Origin: Peribacillus simplex
GTDB lineage: Bacteria > Bacillota > Bacilli > Bacillales > DSM-1321
DNA: 64,000 nucleotides
Direction of reading: 5' to 3'
Assembly: GCF_030123325.1 (NCBI RefSeq)
Contig: NZ_CP126106.1
Span: forward strand, 5,401,001 to 5,465,000
Shown here: one piece after another, positions 1-9,250 of the stretch
Layout of the letters: each line of letters opens with the position of its first letter
How positions within the stretch are numbered: position 1 is the first letter of the stretch
Notes under the pieces: model-generated
The model's input: only the letters and a program-made list of their open reading frames with translations
Database searches by the model: none
What the model was told of the DNA's origin: nothing
Made by a program: the position numbers and the translations under genes

Positions 1-1742
1 ATGGAAGTGACATCCGGTGTAACAAAATCACCATTCCTGAAAGGTACCACTTCATTATGATCTTTTGACAATAAATCTGAACCGAATTGTACATAATCTT
101 TAGATTCGATTCCTAACAGATGCAATAAAGTAGGGAGAAGGTCGATCTGTCCTCCGTATTGGTGCATTTCCCCGCCTTCAACACCCGGAACATGAATCAA
201 TAATGGTACACGTTGCAATTGGGCATTCTCAAATGCGCCAACATCCTTGCCAAGCACTTTTGACATGGCTTCTTTATGGTTTTCGGAAATACCATAGTGA
301 TCACCATACATAACGATTACCGAGTTATCATATAGACCGGATTCCTTCAGATAATCGAAAAACTCTTTAAGCGCCTCATCGGCATAGCGTGCAGTCTGGA
401 AGTAATTATCTACGGAAGCATCGCCTGTCGTTTGCTTACCGATTGTTGCTTTTTCCTGGTCCATCGCATATGGGAAATGGTGAGATACCGTTATGAATTT
501 TGTATAGAAAGGCTGTTTAAGCGTTTCTAACATTGGAATCGATTCCTTGAAGAAAGGCTTATCCATTAATCCATAACTCAGTACTTCCTCTTTATTTTCC
601 ATATTATAATGGTTTGCATCGAAGAACTGATTAAAACCAAGAGACTTATACATTTTATCCCGGTTCCAGAAAGACTTGTAATTACCATGGAACACAGCAG
701 ATGTGTATCCTTGTTGTCCTAAAATCGCTGGTGCTGCTTGATACGTATTTTGGGCACGGTTTGTGAATGCTGCCCCCTGTGGTAAACCGAACAGGGAATT
801 TTCAAGCATGAATTCGGCATCCGCCGTTTTACCTTGGCCCACTTGATGGAAGAAATTATCAAAGTGCATGAAATCTGACTTATCATGTGCAAGTGAGTTC
901 AAAAATGGAGTTACTTCCTCCCCATTCAACTTATAATCGATCAGGAAATTCTGCATCGATTCCAAATGCAGGTAGATAACATTCTTACCTTTGGCTGCAC
1001 CAAAATATTCAGGGTTCGGTTCAGCGCTTGTTGCCTTCGTATAGTTGACGACTTCTGCGATATCCGTGCTGTTTGCAGTCGCACGCTGAGCGTATGTTTT
1101 AGTATTCTGAACGGCATCATAAACCGTATAGTTGAACATGCCCAAATATTTGACGATATAGTTCCGGTCGAATGTTCTTGATAATAATTGCGGGCGATCC
1201 TTTTCAGCAAGTCCTAAATTGATTGCGAAAATGGCAAGTCCCGCTAGGTAAACCAATCCAACTGTACGGCGTTTGACTTTGAAGTCTTCCACTTTAAAGT
1301 CTTTGAATCTGTACAACACGATCAAAAGAACCGTATCAAGGAAATAAAATACATCATGGCCTTTAAATAATTCTAAAATACTCGGCCCCAAATCCCCGGC
1401 ATTTTGCACTTGCGTCAAGGTTGGCAATGTAATGAAATCGGTAAATGACCGATAGTATACAATATTGAAGAATAACCATAAGGACATCAATAGGTTCAAC
1501 CTGATGATCCATTTAAACGATTTTTTGCCTCTAGCCAATAGTGCCAAGCCAAAGAATAAAATGGCTGAACTTATCGGGTTTATGAACAGTAAGAACTGTT
1601 GCAGGCCATTTTCAATACCTAAGTTAAATTCAACTCGATATCCAATATAAGTTTTTATCGTAAACAAGACTACTGCAATAAAGAAAAAGCCTAGTATGTT
1701 ATCTGCAAATAAATGCCGGCTTTTTTTAAGAAAATTATTCAT
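1..1742 (-). CDS. ltaS: Lipoteichoic acid synthase (LtaS-type), C-terminal end cut by window edge
   Basis: Membrane sulfatase-fold enzyme that polymerises glycerol phosphate from phosphatidylglycerol onto a glycolipid anchor outside the cell. About 580 codons are present; the frame runs open to base 3, so the last residues lie outside the window (the family is usually near 640). The N-terminal third is a series of hydrophobic segments, followed by the extracellular catalytic domain with GQGKTADAEF, which holds the nucleophilic Thr, then FHGNYKSFWNR and GDHYG metal and substrate motifs. Start chosen at ATG 1742 behind AGAGGTGAAAG. A promoter (TTGACT, 18 bp, TATTAT) sits about 75 bases upstream. 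Which Bacillus paralogue (LtaS, YfnI or YqgS) it matches cannot be settled by eye; the polymerising type seems likelier than the primase. Confidence 0.9.
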   Translation of the reverse strand, partial: MNNFLKKSRHLFADNILGFFFIAVVLFTIKTYIGYRVEFNLGIENGLQQFLLFINPISSAILFFGLALLARGKKSFKWIIRLNLLMSLWLFFNIVYYRSFTDFITLPTLTQVQNAGDLGPSILELFKGHDVFYFLDTVLLIVLYRFKDFKVEDFKVKRRTVGLVYLAGLAIFAINLGLAEKDRPQLLSRTFDRNYIVKYLGMFNYTVYDAVQNTKTYAQRATANSTDIAEVVNYTKATSAEPNPEYFGAAKGKNVIYLHLESMQNFLIDYKLNGEEVTPFLNSLAHDKSDFMHFDNFFHQVGQGKTADAEFMLENSLFGLPQGAAFTNRAQNTYQAAPAILGQQGYTSAVFHGNYKSFWNRDKMYKSLGFNQFFDANHYNMENKEEVLSYGLMDKPFFKESIPMLETLKQPFYTKFITVSHHFPYAMDQEKATIGKQTTGDASVDNYFQTARYADEALKEFFDYLKESGLYDNSVIVMYGDHYGISENHKEAMSKVLGKDVGAFENAQLQRVPLLIHVPGVEGGEMHQYGGQIDLLPTLLHLLGIESKDYVQFGSDLLSKDHNEVVPFRNGDFVTPDVTS

Positions 1743-1820
1743 GCTTTCACCTCTATTAATCTAGTGGTTTATTTATATAAATTTTTACAAACTTACAAAA
1801 GACGGAAAATCGGAAACCCT

Positions 1821-1850
1821 ATAATAGCATTCTTTCACTTGGATAGTCAA
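1821..1850 (-). promoter_or_regulatory. SigA-type promoter of ltaS
   Basis: On the minus strand TTGACT (1850-1845) and TATTAT (1826-1821) are separated by 18 bp. Transcription would start near 1814 and give a leader of about 70 bases before the ltaS ATG. This is a pattern match only. Confidence 0.6.
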
Positions 1851-2761
1851 GATTGTGAAAACCACCTTTTGTCACATCCATAACCCTTATATCCAGAACA
1901 CTTCTTTAGCTTATGAACAAGCCTTTGAAAAAATAACAGAGTTTCGCCCGTCTCGAATGTTCAGCGCACCTATAACAAATATATAGGAACTCCATGTCTT
2001 AATCCAATAAATATCACCGTAACTTTTTATGGTGACTTTGGGTGACAGTCACTAATTAGTTTCACGTCCTTCAGGCTTTTACCATTATAAACGACTCTTT
2101 ATAAAAAAACCAGTGCATTACAAAATATGTAAAGATATAAATCTTCAATTAATTAAAGCTATAAATATATCCAGGATTTCTTTCCCGATGATTCGACAGT
2201 TGAAAATGGCTAGCCGGTTACATGGTTGCATCTCTCCTCCGCACTTTTGATACCCCATTCAAAATCCAAGCCTGCAAAAGTTTGACCCGTTTACCATTGC
2301 GTCCTGCCACCCTGAAATCCCATAAAATAACAAATGGATTTCGCGTAATATCGACATCATTCCCCTCCGGCATATTTAATTAGCTTTTTTCAAATAATTT
2401 TTCCTGTAAGTGATTAATATTGTGTTTATATTTTTACTTTCCAGGATAATTTTTATCATCCATAAAAGATTCAATTTACCAAAGTTCACTTAAATTACAA
2501 TTTTAAACCCCTCCTGGAACCGGAAAGGATGCAAATGACATTATAATAGGAAGAAACTGAATTTTCCCATACTGGCTGAAAGGTTATTTTCTTTCAATAG
2601 CAGCCCATATGACCATAGCAGCGGTATCAGGCTTTGAATATAGGTCTTGTCTTTTCCATTCCCCTTAATGGGGGTTGTGGCGCCTTATAAGCTTACCTGT
2701 GTTTTGTAAGAAATCTTTTCATCCCCTTTGTTAGTATATTTGTTTCATCCAGTTTTATTAT
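1851..2761. other. Long non-coding gap between ltaS and yclQ
   Basis: About 0.9 kb of A+T-rich DNA without a credible reading frame on either strand. It contains small inverted repeats near 2026-2052 and a Fur-like half-perfect box at 2444-2458. No remnant of a recognisable gene was found. The region may be spacer or the trace of a lost gene. Confidence 0.5.
2444..2458. promoter_or_regulatory. Orphan Fur-like box
   Basis: GGATAATTTTTATCA fits the 7-1-7 Fur consensus TGATAATNATTATCA except at positions 1 and 9. No gene start lies near it, so it may be chance in A+T-rich DNA or a remnant of an iron-regulated promoter. Confidence 0.25.
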
Positions 2762-2799
2762 AAAAAATAAAAATCCTGCCCTCGATCGAGGACAGGATT
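2762..2799 (-). terminator. Terminator of the yclNOPQ operon
   Basis: AATCCTG (2772-2778) pairs with CAGGATT (2793-2799), with an inner CCTCGATCGAGG stem. On the minus strand it is followed by a T-rich run. It lies 12 bases past the yclQ stop. Confidence 0.85.
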
Positions 2800-2810
2800 C
2801 CTTATTTCTA

Positions 2811-3767
2811 TTACTTGATGCCTTCTGAAATTTCTTTAACCATGGCGTCAACAGATTCTAAACCGCCGCCTGATAAGTACCAGTAGTTAGGGTCTAGATA
2901 AATGATGTTACCTTCTTTAAATGCTTTTGTATTTTTCACAATGTCATTTTCAACAGTTTCTTTCGCTCTAGCTCCATCTCCGGCAACCGCATCTCTATCT
3001 ACAACGAATAGGTAGTCAGGATTCTTTTCAGCGATGTATTCGAAAGAAATACTTTGACCATGTGTCGATACTTCCAATTTATCATCTACTGCAGGTACTC
3101 CGAATACATCATGGATGATTCCAAATCTTGAATCAGGTCCGTAAGCACTTACTTTTCCACCGCTAGAAAGAACGATTAAACCAGTTTTGTCAGTTGGGGC
3201 TTTTTCTTTCAAAGCATTGATGTTTTCTTCAACACTTGCCAATTGTTTAGCTGCTTCGTCTTCTTTATCGAAGATTTTACCCAAAAGTGTTACGTTTTCT
3301 TCAAAGGATTCCATATACTTTGTTGTATCTACACCCACAAAAACAGTAGGGGCAATTTTGCTTAATTCTTTATATGCTTCAGATTGACGGCCAGAGATTA
3401 GGATTAGGTCAGGAGCAATTTCATTTATTTTTTCGAAGTCAGGCTCTTTTAATCCGCCGGCATTTTCAGTTGTACCTTCATATTTAGAAAGGTATTTTGG
3501 AAGGCCATCATGAGGAACAGCTGCAACTTCCACACCCAATTTATCAAGAGTATCAAGTGTACCCATATCGAATACAACGACTTTTTCAGGGTTTGTTTTT
3601 ACTTTCGTTTCGCCTAGTTGGTGCTTAACCGTAATTTCTTCGCTTTTAGCACTTTCCTTTTTCGCGCTTGATTCTTCTTTTTCCTTATCTGATCCACAAG
3701 CTACAGCCACTACAGCCAGCATTGCAACCAAAAGCAGTAAGGATAATTTCTTAAACATTATGGTCAC
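2811..3767 (-). CDS. yclQ: Siderophore (petrobactin-type) ABC transporter, substrate-binding lipoprotein
   Basis: Extracellular binding lipoprotein of a ferric-siderophore importer, 318 residues. It has a signal peptide with hydrophobic core and lipobox VACG around residues 22-25, then a charged Glu/Lys/Ser linker. The rest is a type III periplasmic-binding-protein fold with the family motifs VVFDMGTLDTL near residue 65 and ISGRQS near 125. It is the last gene of a four-gene unit whose order (two permeases, ATPase, binding protein) equals B. subtilis yclNOPQ, the petrobactin system. The ligand is inferred from that synteny, not visible in the sequence. The gene lies about 200 bases after the ATPase and ends at a strong terminator. 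Confidence 0.88.
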   Translation of the reverse strand: MTIMFKKLSLLLLVAMLAVVAVACGSDKEKEESSAKKESAKSEEITVKHQLGETKVKTNPEKVVVFDMGTLDTLDKLGVEVAAVPHDGLPKYLSKYEGTTENAGGLKEPDFEKINEIAPDLILISGRQSEAYKELSKIAPTVFVGVDTTKYMESFEENVTLLGKIFDKEDEAAKQLASVEENINALKEKAPTDKTGLIVLSSGGKVSAYGPDSRFGIIHDVFGVPAVDDKLEVSTHGQSISFEYIAEKNPDYLFVVDRDAVAGDGARAKETVENDIVKNTKAFKEGNIIYLDPNYWYLSGGGLESVDAMVKEISEGIK

Positions 3768-3966
3768 CTCGAAAATTTTTTTTATTTAAAATTACGTATT
3801 GAATCCTCACCTTCACGGAGTTCACCTTCATCACTTTCCCTGCCGTACGAACAGGAGGCGGCTAAAGTCTTGGGCGCCCGCCAACTCTTAACTGCCTAAG
3901 AAACGTATGAGGTGATTCCGGGAAGGCTAAGAATACTGAAGTAATTTAAAACCAAATGGAATTGCC

Positions 3967-4725
3967 TTACGTGAAGTACACACAGATCTTATTGTCATTG
4001 ATGCTTTGGATTTCAATATCCATATCATAGATTTCCTTTAATACATTGGAATTGATGACTTGCTCGGTAGGTCCATTATGAACAACCTTGCCATCCTTCA
4101 ATGCGACAATATAGTCGGAATAGCAGGATGCAAAATTAATGTCATGAATGACGATGATGACCGTTTTCCCTAATTCGTCGGCCAATCTCCTCAATACCTT
4201 CATGATTTGGACGGAATGCTTCATATCAAGATTGTTCAGGGGTTCATCAAGAAGTACATACTCCGTGTTCTGAGCAATGACCATGGCAATGAAGGCCCGC
4301 TGTTGCTGCCCGCCGCTAAGCTGGTCAAGAAACTTATCCTGCATGTCGGCAAGTTCCATATATTCAATCGCTTCATCGACGTATTTCCAATCCTCTTTGG
4401 TCAGCTTGCCTTGTGAATAAGGAAAACGGCCAAAGGCGACGAGTTCACGAATCGTTAAACGGATATTGATGTGGTTAGCCTGCTTTAAGATGGCAATCTT
4501 TTTCGCAAGTTCATTGCTATTGAATTTCCCCATATCCTTGCCATCGATCAGGACTTCTCCCGAATCCCTGGCAATGAGACGGCTGATCATCGAAAGGACG
4601 GTACTTTTCCCCGCTCCATTGGGACCGATGAAGGATGTGATCTTCCCTTTCATTATTTCAATGGAAACATCCTCGACAACCGTTTTACCATTATATTTTT
4701 TGAATAAATTTTTCACTTCTACCAT
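3967..4725 (-). CDS. yclP: Siderophore ABC transporter ATP-binding protein
   Basis: ATPase that powers ferric-siderophore uptake; 252 residues. It shows Walker A GPNGAGKS near residue 35, signature LSGGQQQR near 137, Walker B YVLLDEP near 156 and the switch His in VIHDINFA. The FecE/FepC-type length and neighbours place it with the iron-siderophore class. Its start overlaps the end of the upstream permease by 7 bases, suggesting translational coupling. It matches YclP by position in the operon. Confidence 0.9.
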   Translation of the reverse strand: MVEVKNLFKKYNGKTVVEDVSIEIMKGKITSFIGPNGAGKSTVLSMISRLIARDSGEVLIDGKDMGKFNSNELAKKIAILKQANHINIRLTIRELVAFGRFPYSQGKLTKEDWKYVDEAIEYMELADMQDKFLDQLSGGQQQRAFIAMVIAQNTEYVLLDEPLNNLDMKHSVQIMKVLRRLADELGKTVIIVIHDINFASCYSDYIVALKDGKVVHNGPTEQVINSNVLKEIYDMDIEIQSINDNKICVYFT

Positions 4726-5666
4726 GATTTATTCTCCTTTAATAGAAGATAGATGAAATAGACACCGCCGACAAAGTTGATGATGACACTTAAGGTGGTG
4801 GAGAACGTGAAGATCCTCTCCACAATGAATTGGCCGCCGACCAGGGCAATCACACTGATCAGCATGGCACCCGGGATGATATGTTTATGCTGATAGGACT
4901 TAATGAATTGATAGGCCACATTTGCAACAAGTAATCCGAGGAACGTGATCGGACCGATCAGGGCAGTGGAAATGGAGATTAAAACAGTAACGACGATTAA
5001 AACCCGCTTCGTGACAAAATCATAATCCACACCCAAGTTTATGGCTTGGTCCCTCCCCAATGACATGACATCTAAATATTTCAAAAATCTCATGAAATAT
5101 ATCATTGCCGCTATCATGAGGATAATCGCTAACGTTAACAGGTCCGTGTTGACATTATTGAAGCTGGCGAACATTTTATTTTGAACCATTTGAAACTCAT
5201 TCGGGTCAATCAATACCTGCATGAATGAAGACATGCTTCCGAATAAGGTTCCGAAGATGATGCCGATCAGCAATAGGAAGTAAATATTGCGGTTTTTCTT
5301 GAACATGAACTTGAACAGCAGGCTGGAAAAAATAAGCATGGCTGCAAGTGTAATCAGGAAATTGAGATTTTTATTCATGATCATGATATGCGTTGAACCG
5401 AAGAGGAAAATCACTCCCGTTTGAATCAGCATATACATGGAGTCCAACCCTAAAATGCTCGGTGTCAGGATTTTATTATTCGTGACCGTCTGGAAAATCA
5501 CTGTTGAAAAAGCTATTGCACAACCAACCACGATGATGGCGATGATTTTTATGACCCTTCTCGGCAGTGCATAATCCCAATTCGGGCCAAGGTCCCAAAA
5601 GATATAACCTGCCGTTAAAGCTGCTGCAAGAACAGCCAATATAATGATCCTACTTTTATTATTCAT
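4719..5666 (-). CDS. yclO: Siderophore ABC transporter permease
   Basis: Integral membrane subunit of the FecCD family, 315 residues with eight to ten hydrophobic segments. The family signature appears in GPITFLGLLVANVAYQF near residue 235, the cytoplasmic loop that contacts the ATPase. It overlaps the preceding permease by 8 bases and the following ATPase by 7 bases, so the set is tightly co-translated. By order it corresponds to YclO. Confidence 0.88.
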   Translation of the reverse strand: MNNKSRIIILAVLAAALTAGYIFWDLGPNWDYALPRRVIKIIAIIVVGCAIAFSTVIFQTVTNNKILTPSILGLDSMYMLIQTGVIFLFGSTHIMIMNKNLNFLITLAAMLIFSSLLFKFMFKKNRNIYFLLLIGIIFGTLFGSMSSFMQVLIDPNEFQMVQNKMFASFNNVNTDLLTLAIILMIAAMIYFMRFLKYLDVMSLGRDQAINLGVDYDFVTKRVLIVVTVLISISTALIGPITFLGLLVANVAYQFIKSYQHKHIIPGAMLISVIALVGGQFIVERIFTFSTTLSVIINFVGGVYFIYLLLKENKSW

Positions 5667-6609
5667 ATGCCTTTCTCCTCAGTATCAGATAGATAAATAC
5701 GGCGCTTCCTATCACACCAACCACGAGCCCGATCGGGATTTCAAATGGATATATGAGGATCCTGCCCAGAATATCGCAGATCAATAGGAATACTGCCCCT
5801 AGCAATGCTGTATGAGAAAGACTCTTTTTCAAATTGTCGCCAAGGTAAAGGGATACAATATTTGGTACGATCAATCCTATGAAAGGAATCGTTCCCACCG
5901 TTAACAGAACGACAGTGGAGGATAATGCCACGATGATCAACCCAAAATTGACTATAAGCTTATAATTGAGTCCTAGATTGATAGCAAACTCCTCACCCAT
6001 CCCTGCCACAGTGAATTTATTGGCAAAGAAGTATGCGAGAATGACCAGAGGGATACTTACATATATAAGTTCGTACCTTCCCGACATGATCATCGAGAAA
6101 TCCCCATTCATCCATGTGTTGAGGCTTTGAATCAAATCATATTTATAGGCAAAGAAAGTCGAGATGGATCCGACGATATTACCGAACATCAAACCAACCA
6201 AGGGAATGAAAATCGTATCCTTATATTTCACTTGATCAAGAATTTTCATGAACAAGAATGTACCTGCCAAAGCGAATATGAAAGCGAATGCCATTTTCTC
6301 AATGAGTGCCGCCGATGGAAAAATGATAATGGCAAGAAGAAGTCCAAGCCTAGCGGAATCCATGGTTCCGGCAGTCGTCGGGGATACAAATTTATTGCGG
6401 CTCAATTGCTGCATGATCAGACCGCTTATACTCATCACAATACCGGCAATGACTATGGTCACCATTCTGGGGAAACGGCTTTGCAGCATGATTTGCACCT
6501 TATCATCACTTAGATCCAATAAATCCAGGGGGGTAATATCCTTTACACCAATGAATAATGACGTAAATGACAAAACAATTAACGCCATGACTAAATATCT
6601 TATCTTCAT
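5659..6609 (-). CDS. yclN: Siderophore ABC transporter permease
   Basis: First gene of the importer operon, a FecCD-family permease of 316 residues. GTIPFIGLIVPNIVSL near residue 240 is the ATPase-coupling loop, and PRMVTIVIAG near residue 47 is the conserved N-terminal segment. Start ATG 6609 follows AGGAAATG. A perfect Fur-type inverted repeat lies about 140 bases upstream, so iron repression of the whole unit is likely. It pairs with the second permease as a heterodimer, as in YclN-YclO. Confidence 0.88.
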   Translation of the reverse strand: MKIRYLVMALIVLSFTSLFIGVKDITPLDLLDLSDDKVQIMLQSRFPRMVTIVIAGIVMSISGLIMQQLSRNKFVSPTTAGTMDSARLGLLLAIIIFPSAALIEKMAFAFIFALAGTFLFMKILDQVKYKDTIFIPLVGLMFGNIVGSISTFFAYKYDLIQSLNTWMNGDFSMIMSGRYELIYVSIPLVILAYFFANKFTVAGMGEEFAINLGLNYKLIVNFGLIIVALSSTVVLLTVGTIPFIGLIVPNIVSLYLGDNLKKSLSHTALLGAVFLLICDILGRILIYPFEIPIGLVVGVIGSAVFIYLILRRKAYE

Positions 6610-6749
6610 CTACATTTCCTACTCTTCCTATCTTAGTTAATACAGCGATAATATTTTTAATTAAAGATATTTGAATATAGACTATTGCAAAGTCACCTAT
6701 TGAAAAGGAAATCATGAAGTTGCAATAGTTACAAAGTTCTCCCATTCGT

Positions 6750-6770
6750 GATAATGAGATTCATTATCAC
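6750..6770. promoter_or_regulatory. Fur box of the yclNOPQ operon
   Basis: TGATAATGA, spacer GAT, TCATTATCA form a perfect 9-3-9 inverted repeat and match the Bacillus Fur consensus closely. It sits between yclN (minus) and the DUF1450 gene (plus), so it could affect either; yclN is the expected target. Confidence 0.8.
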
Positions 6771-6942
6771 TCATACTCATTCTATCATTTCTCAGACATG
6801 TGTCAATATATAGAAGTGAATTACTTTGATATTCTCCGGATAGTCATATTGTAATGAATTTGAATGAACCAATCATGCATTTCGTTTCAGGAAGTGATAA
6901 AATCAAAATAACAAATATTTACTCTTCTATGAAAGAAGCGAT

Positions 6943-7215
6943 ATGATGAAAAACTTGCTATCCAAAGTGTTCTCAAAAAAGGCGAAAATCCAGATTGAAT
7001 TTTGCCAAAATAATCTTGACCGCTTCCTTAATGAACAAACAGCTGCCGATTATGGTAAGTTCTTGGCTAATCCAAGGATTCAATATAAGGAATATGAATG
7101 TTTGAGTGAGTGTAAACTTTGTAGGAAAACCCCCTATGCGAAAGTGAATGGCCAGATAATGAGTGGCGAAGATTCACAGGATCTTTTAAATCAGTTACAT
7201 GATGAATTGAAATGA
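6943..7215 (+). CDS. DUF1450 (YuzB-like) small protein
   Basis: Ninety residues resembling the YuzB/DUF1450 family. The family pattern of IEFCQNN near residue 18, then ECLSECKLC with paired cysteines near residue 52 and a final YAKVNGQI is visible. The conserved cysteines suggest a thioredoxin-like fold or metal/cluster site, but function is unknown. An ATGATG pair offers two adjacent starts; the ribosome site (GAAAGAAG) is modest. A terminator follows at once, so it is a single-gene unit. The Fur box upstream may also control it. Confidence 0.75.
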   Translation: MMKNLLSKVFSKKAKIQIEFCQNNLDRFLNEQTAADYGKFLANPRIQYKEYECLSECKLCRKTPYAKVNGQIMSGEDSQDLLNQLHDELK

Positions 7216-7251
7216 TACGGGCCAATCAAATTGCTTGATCCGTATCGTTTT
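7214..7251 (+). terminator. Terminator of the DUF1450 gene
   Basis: GATACGG (7214-7220) pairs with CCGTATC (7240-7246), with an inner ATCAA/TTGAT stem, followed by GTTTT. It overlaps the stop codon. Confidence 0.7.
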
Positions 7252-7434
7252 GACTTTCCACCTGTAATTATAAAGAATACAGGTGATGAACATCTATTAA
7301 AAGGCATTGCGAAGCATGCTACGGAATCATTAATCTAGTCGTTAATTCCTGTTTTTCACTATTTCCTACGTTTTCACTGTATAAATAGATTAATATATGA
7401 TAATTTATGGAAAAAGATAGACAGGAGGACGTCC

Positions 7435-9084
7435 ATGAAAAAAATCATTCCTACCATCATATCAGCCGCAGCACTAAGTCTTGTCACTGGATTGCCTGGC
7501 CCCATTGCCGAAGCAGAAGAATTCACCCCTTATTATGGAAATGGTCCAAGCTACATTCAACCAGATAAACTCTCCCACCTTTTCCCTGACCCTAATGTAT
7601 CTTTCAACACCCCTGCCTTTAAACAAAACAAGATCGCCTTTACGAGCCAGGAAGAAATGCTGGATCATCTCAAGTCCCTCTCCCATAAATACAAAAACAT
7701 CCAGTTCAAGACGATAGGCAAATCCACAGAAGGACGCGACATCCCGATGCTTCTTTTCAGCAAGGATTCAAAAAGACCGAATAAGGATTCCCATAAACCA
7801 TTGATTTGGATTCAAGGTCAGATCCATGGCAATGAACCCGCTTCAGGTGAATCAACATTAGTCCTTGCACAATGGCTGGCTGAGGGCAAGCTTGGTGATG
7901 TCCTCGATAAAGTGAATATTGCCATCGTTCCACGCGTCAATCCTGATGGCTCTTATTATTTCATACGATATACCGCAAATGACATGGATGCGAATAGGGA
8001 CTACTTAAAAGTGGAGTATCCTGAAGTACAGACGATTCATCAGTCAATCGATGATTATGAACCGGAAGTCATTCTGGATGTACATGAATATACAGTGAAT
8101 CCCGCCCCCCTGAAAAAAGTGGGAGAAAATGGATCGATCGCTTCCTATGATTTACTCATCTCCTCAGCCAAGAATTTAAATATTCCCAACCAGCTTCGAA
8201 AAGCTTCGGATGAACTGCTTCTACCTAATGTTTTTAAAGCATTGAAAAAAGAAAAACTTTCCTACCACGATTACTATACACTGGCTACTTCTGATGATGG
8301 AGTCCTTACCGCCACGGAAGGAAGTACAGAAGCCCGGATTGGCCGAAACGCCCTCGGTTTGAAAAATACAATGACCTATTTAATTGAAACGAGGGGAATC
8401 AATATCGGCCGTACGGATTTTAAACGACGTGTTTTTGCACAAGCTACAGCTCAGGCAGCATTCATCAAAACGACAGCCGAACAGGCCAGTAAAGTTAAAA
8501 AGGCCGTTAAACAGGCAGAAACTGAAGTCGTGCAAAAAGGGCGAAAAGCAAATGATAACGATAAAATTGTCATCACCAGCGAAAATAAATTGGTTAAGGA
8601 TCAAAAATTGACAGTAGTCGATTTAGCGAAAGCTAAAATGGTCGATGCCTCCATCGATTGGCTCGACTCCACCGATGCTTACCCTACCCTTGTTAGAGAT
8701 CGTCCGACAGCCTATATCCTTCCACCGGAATATAAAAATATCGCCAAGAAACTCCAGCTATTGGGAGTAGAAGTTAAACAATTAAAAAAACCTATGAAAA
8801 TAGCTGTTGAAAGCTATAAGGTCAAGGATTTAAAAGTTTCCGCTGAACTGGAAAGCGGACATTCCACAAGGGAAGTCACGACCACCGTTACTTCAACAAC
8901 TCGGGATTTCCCAAAAGGAAGCTATGTTTTCGACATGGCCCAGCCTGATGCCAACTTCATCTCCCTCGCCCTCGAACCTGAAGGCATTGACAGCTATGTG
9001 ACATTCAATTTCATCCCGGCTGACAAAGGAAAAGAACTGCCGATTTACCGCTATATGCAGCCATCTTCCTTACCAGTTAAATGA
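7435..9084 (+). CDS. Secreted M14-family zinc carboxypeptidase
   Basis: Exported metallopeptidase of 549 residues that would remove C-terminal residues from peptides outside the cell. A Sec signal peptide covers about residues 1-27, with cleavage probably after AEA. The M14 zinc site is seen in order: HGNEPASGE (His and Glu ligands, near residue 131), NRDYL (substrate-binding Asn-Arg, near 184), DVHEY (third ligand, near 213) and LIETRG (catalytic Glu, near 320). A further 200-residue C-terminal part has no motif I recognise. ATG 7435 follows a clear AGGAGG. It is monocistronic, bounded by terminators on both sides. Substrate preference cannot be read. Confidence 0.88.
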   Translation: MKKIIPTIISAAALSLVTGLPGPIAEAEEFTPYYGNGPSYIQPDKLSHLFPDPNVSFNTPAFKQNKIAFTSQEEMLDHLKSLSHKYKNIQFKTIGKSTEGRDIPMLLFSKDSKRPNKDSHKPLIWIQGQIHGNEPASGESTLVLAQWLAEGKLGDVLDKVNIAIVPRVNPDGSYYFIRYTANDMDANRDYLKVEYPEVQTIHQSIDDYEPEVILDVHEYTVNPAPLKKVGENGSIASYDLLISSAKNLNIPNQLRKASDELLLPNVFKALKKEKLSYHDYYTLATSDDGVLTATEGSTEARIGRNALGLKNTMTYLIETRGINIGRTDFKRRVFAQATAQAAFIKTTAEQASKVKKAVKQAETEVVQKGRKANDNDKIVITSENKLVKDQKLTVVDLAKAKMVDASIDWLDSTDAYPTLVRDRPTAYILPPEYKNIAKKLQLLGVEVKQLKKPMKIAVESYKVKDLKVSAELESGHSTREVTTTVTSTTRDFPKGSYVFDMAQPDANFISLALEPEGIDSYVTFNFIPADKGKELPIYRYMQPSSLPVK

Positions 9085-9101
9085 TGCATAGTTTCTAAAT
9101 G

Positions 9102-9134
9102 ACGCTTTGGCAGATTCATTGCCAAAGCGTTTTT
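9102..9134 (+). terminator. Terminator of the M14 carboxypeptidase gene
   Basis: ACGCTTTGGCA (9102-9112) and TGCCAAAGCGT (9120-9130) form an 11-bp perfect stem followed by TTTTT. Confidence 0.9.
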
Positions 9135-9250
9135 AGTTTCCAACCTCCTTTATTCATGCGGACGATGCGCCTGACATGATTTCTTGAATGCGACGAAAAG
9201 TTTTGAATATACATATAAACGGAAAATGTGTTTTTAGAGGAGGAAAGTCA

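Noticed and set aside
6506..6745. Open frame of 79 codons upstream of yclN on the minus strand
   Set aside because: It overlaps the yclN start in another frame and has no family resemblance.
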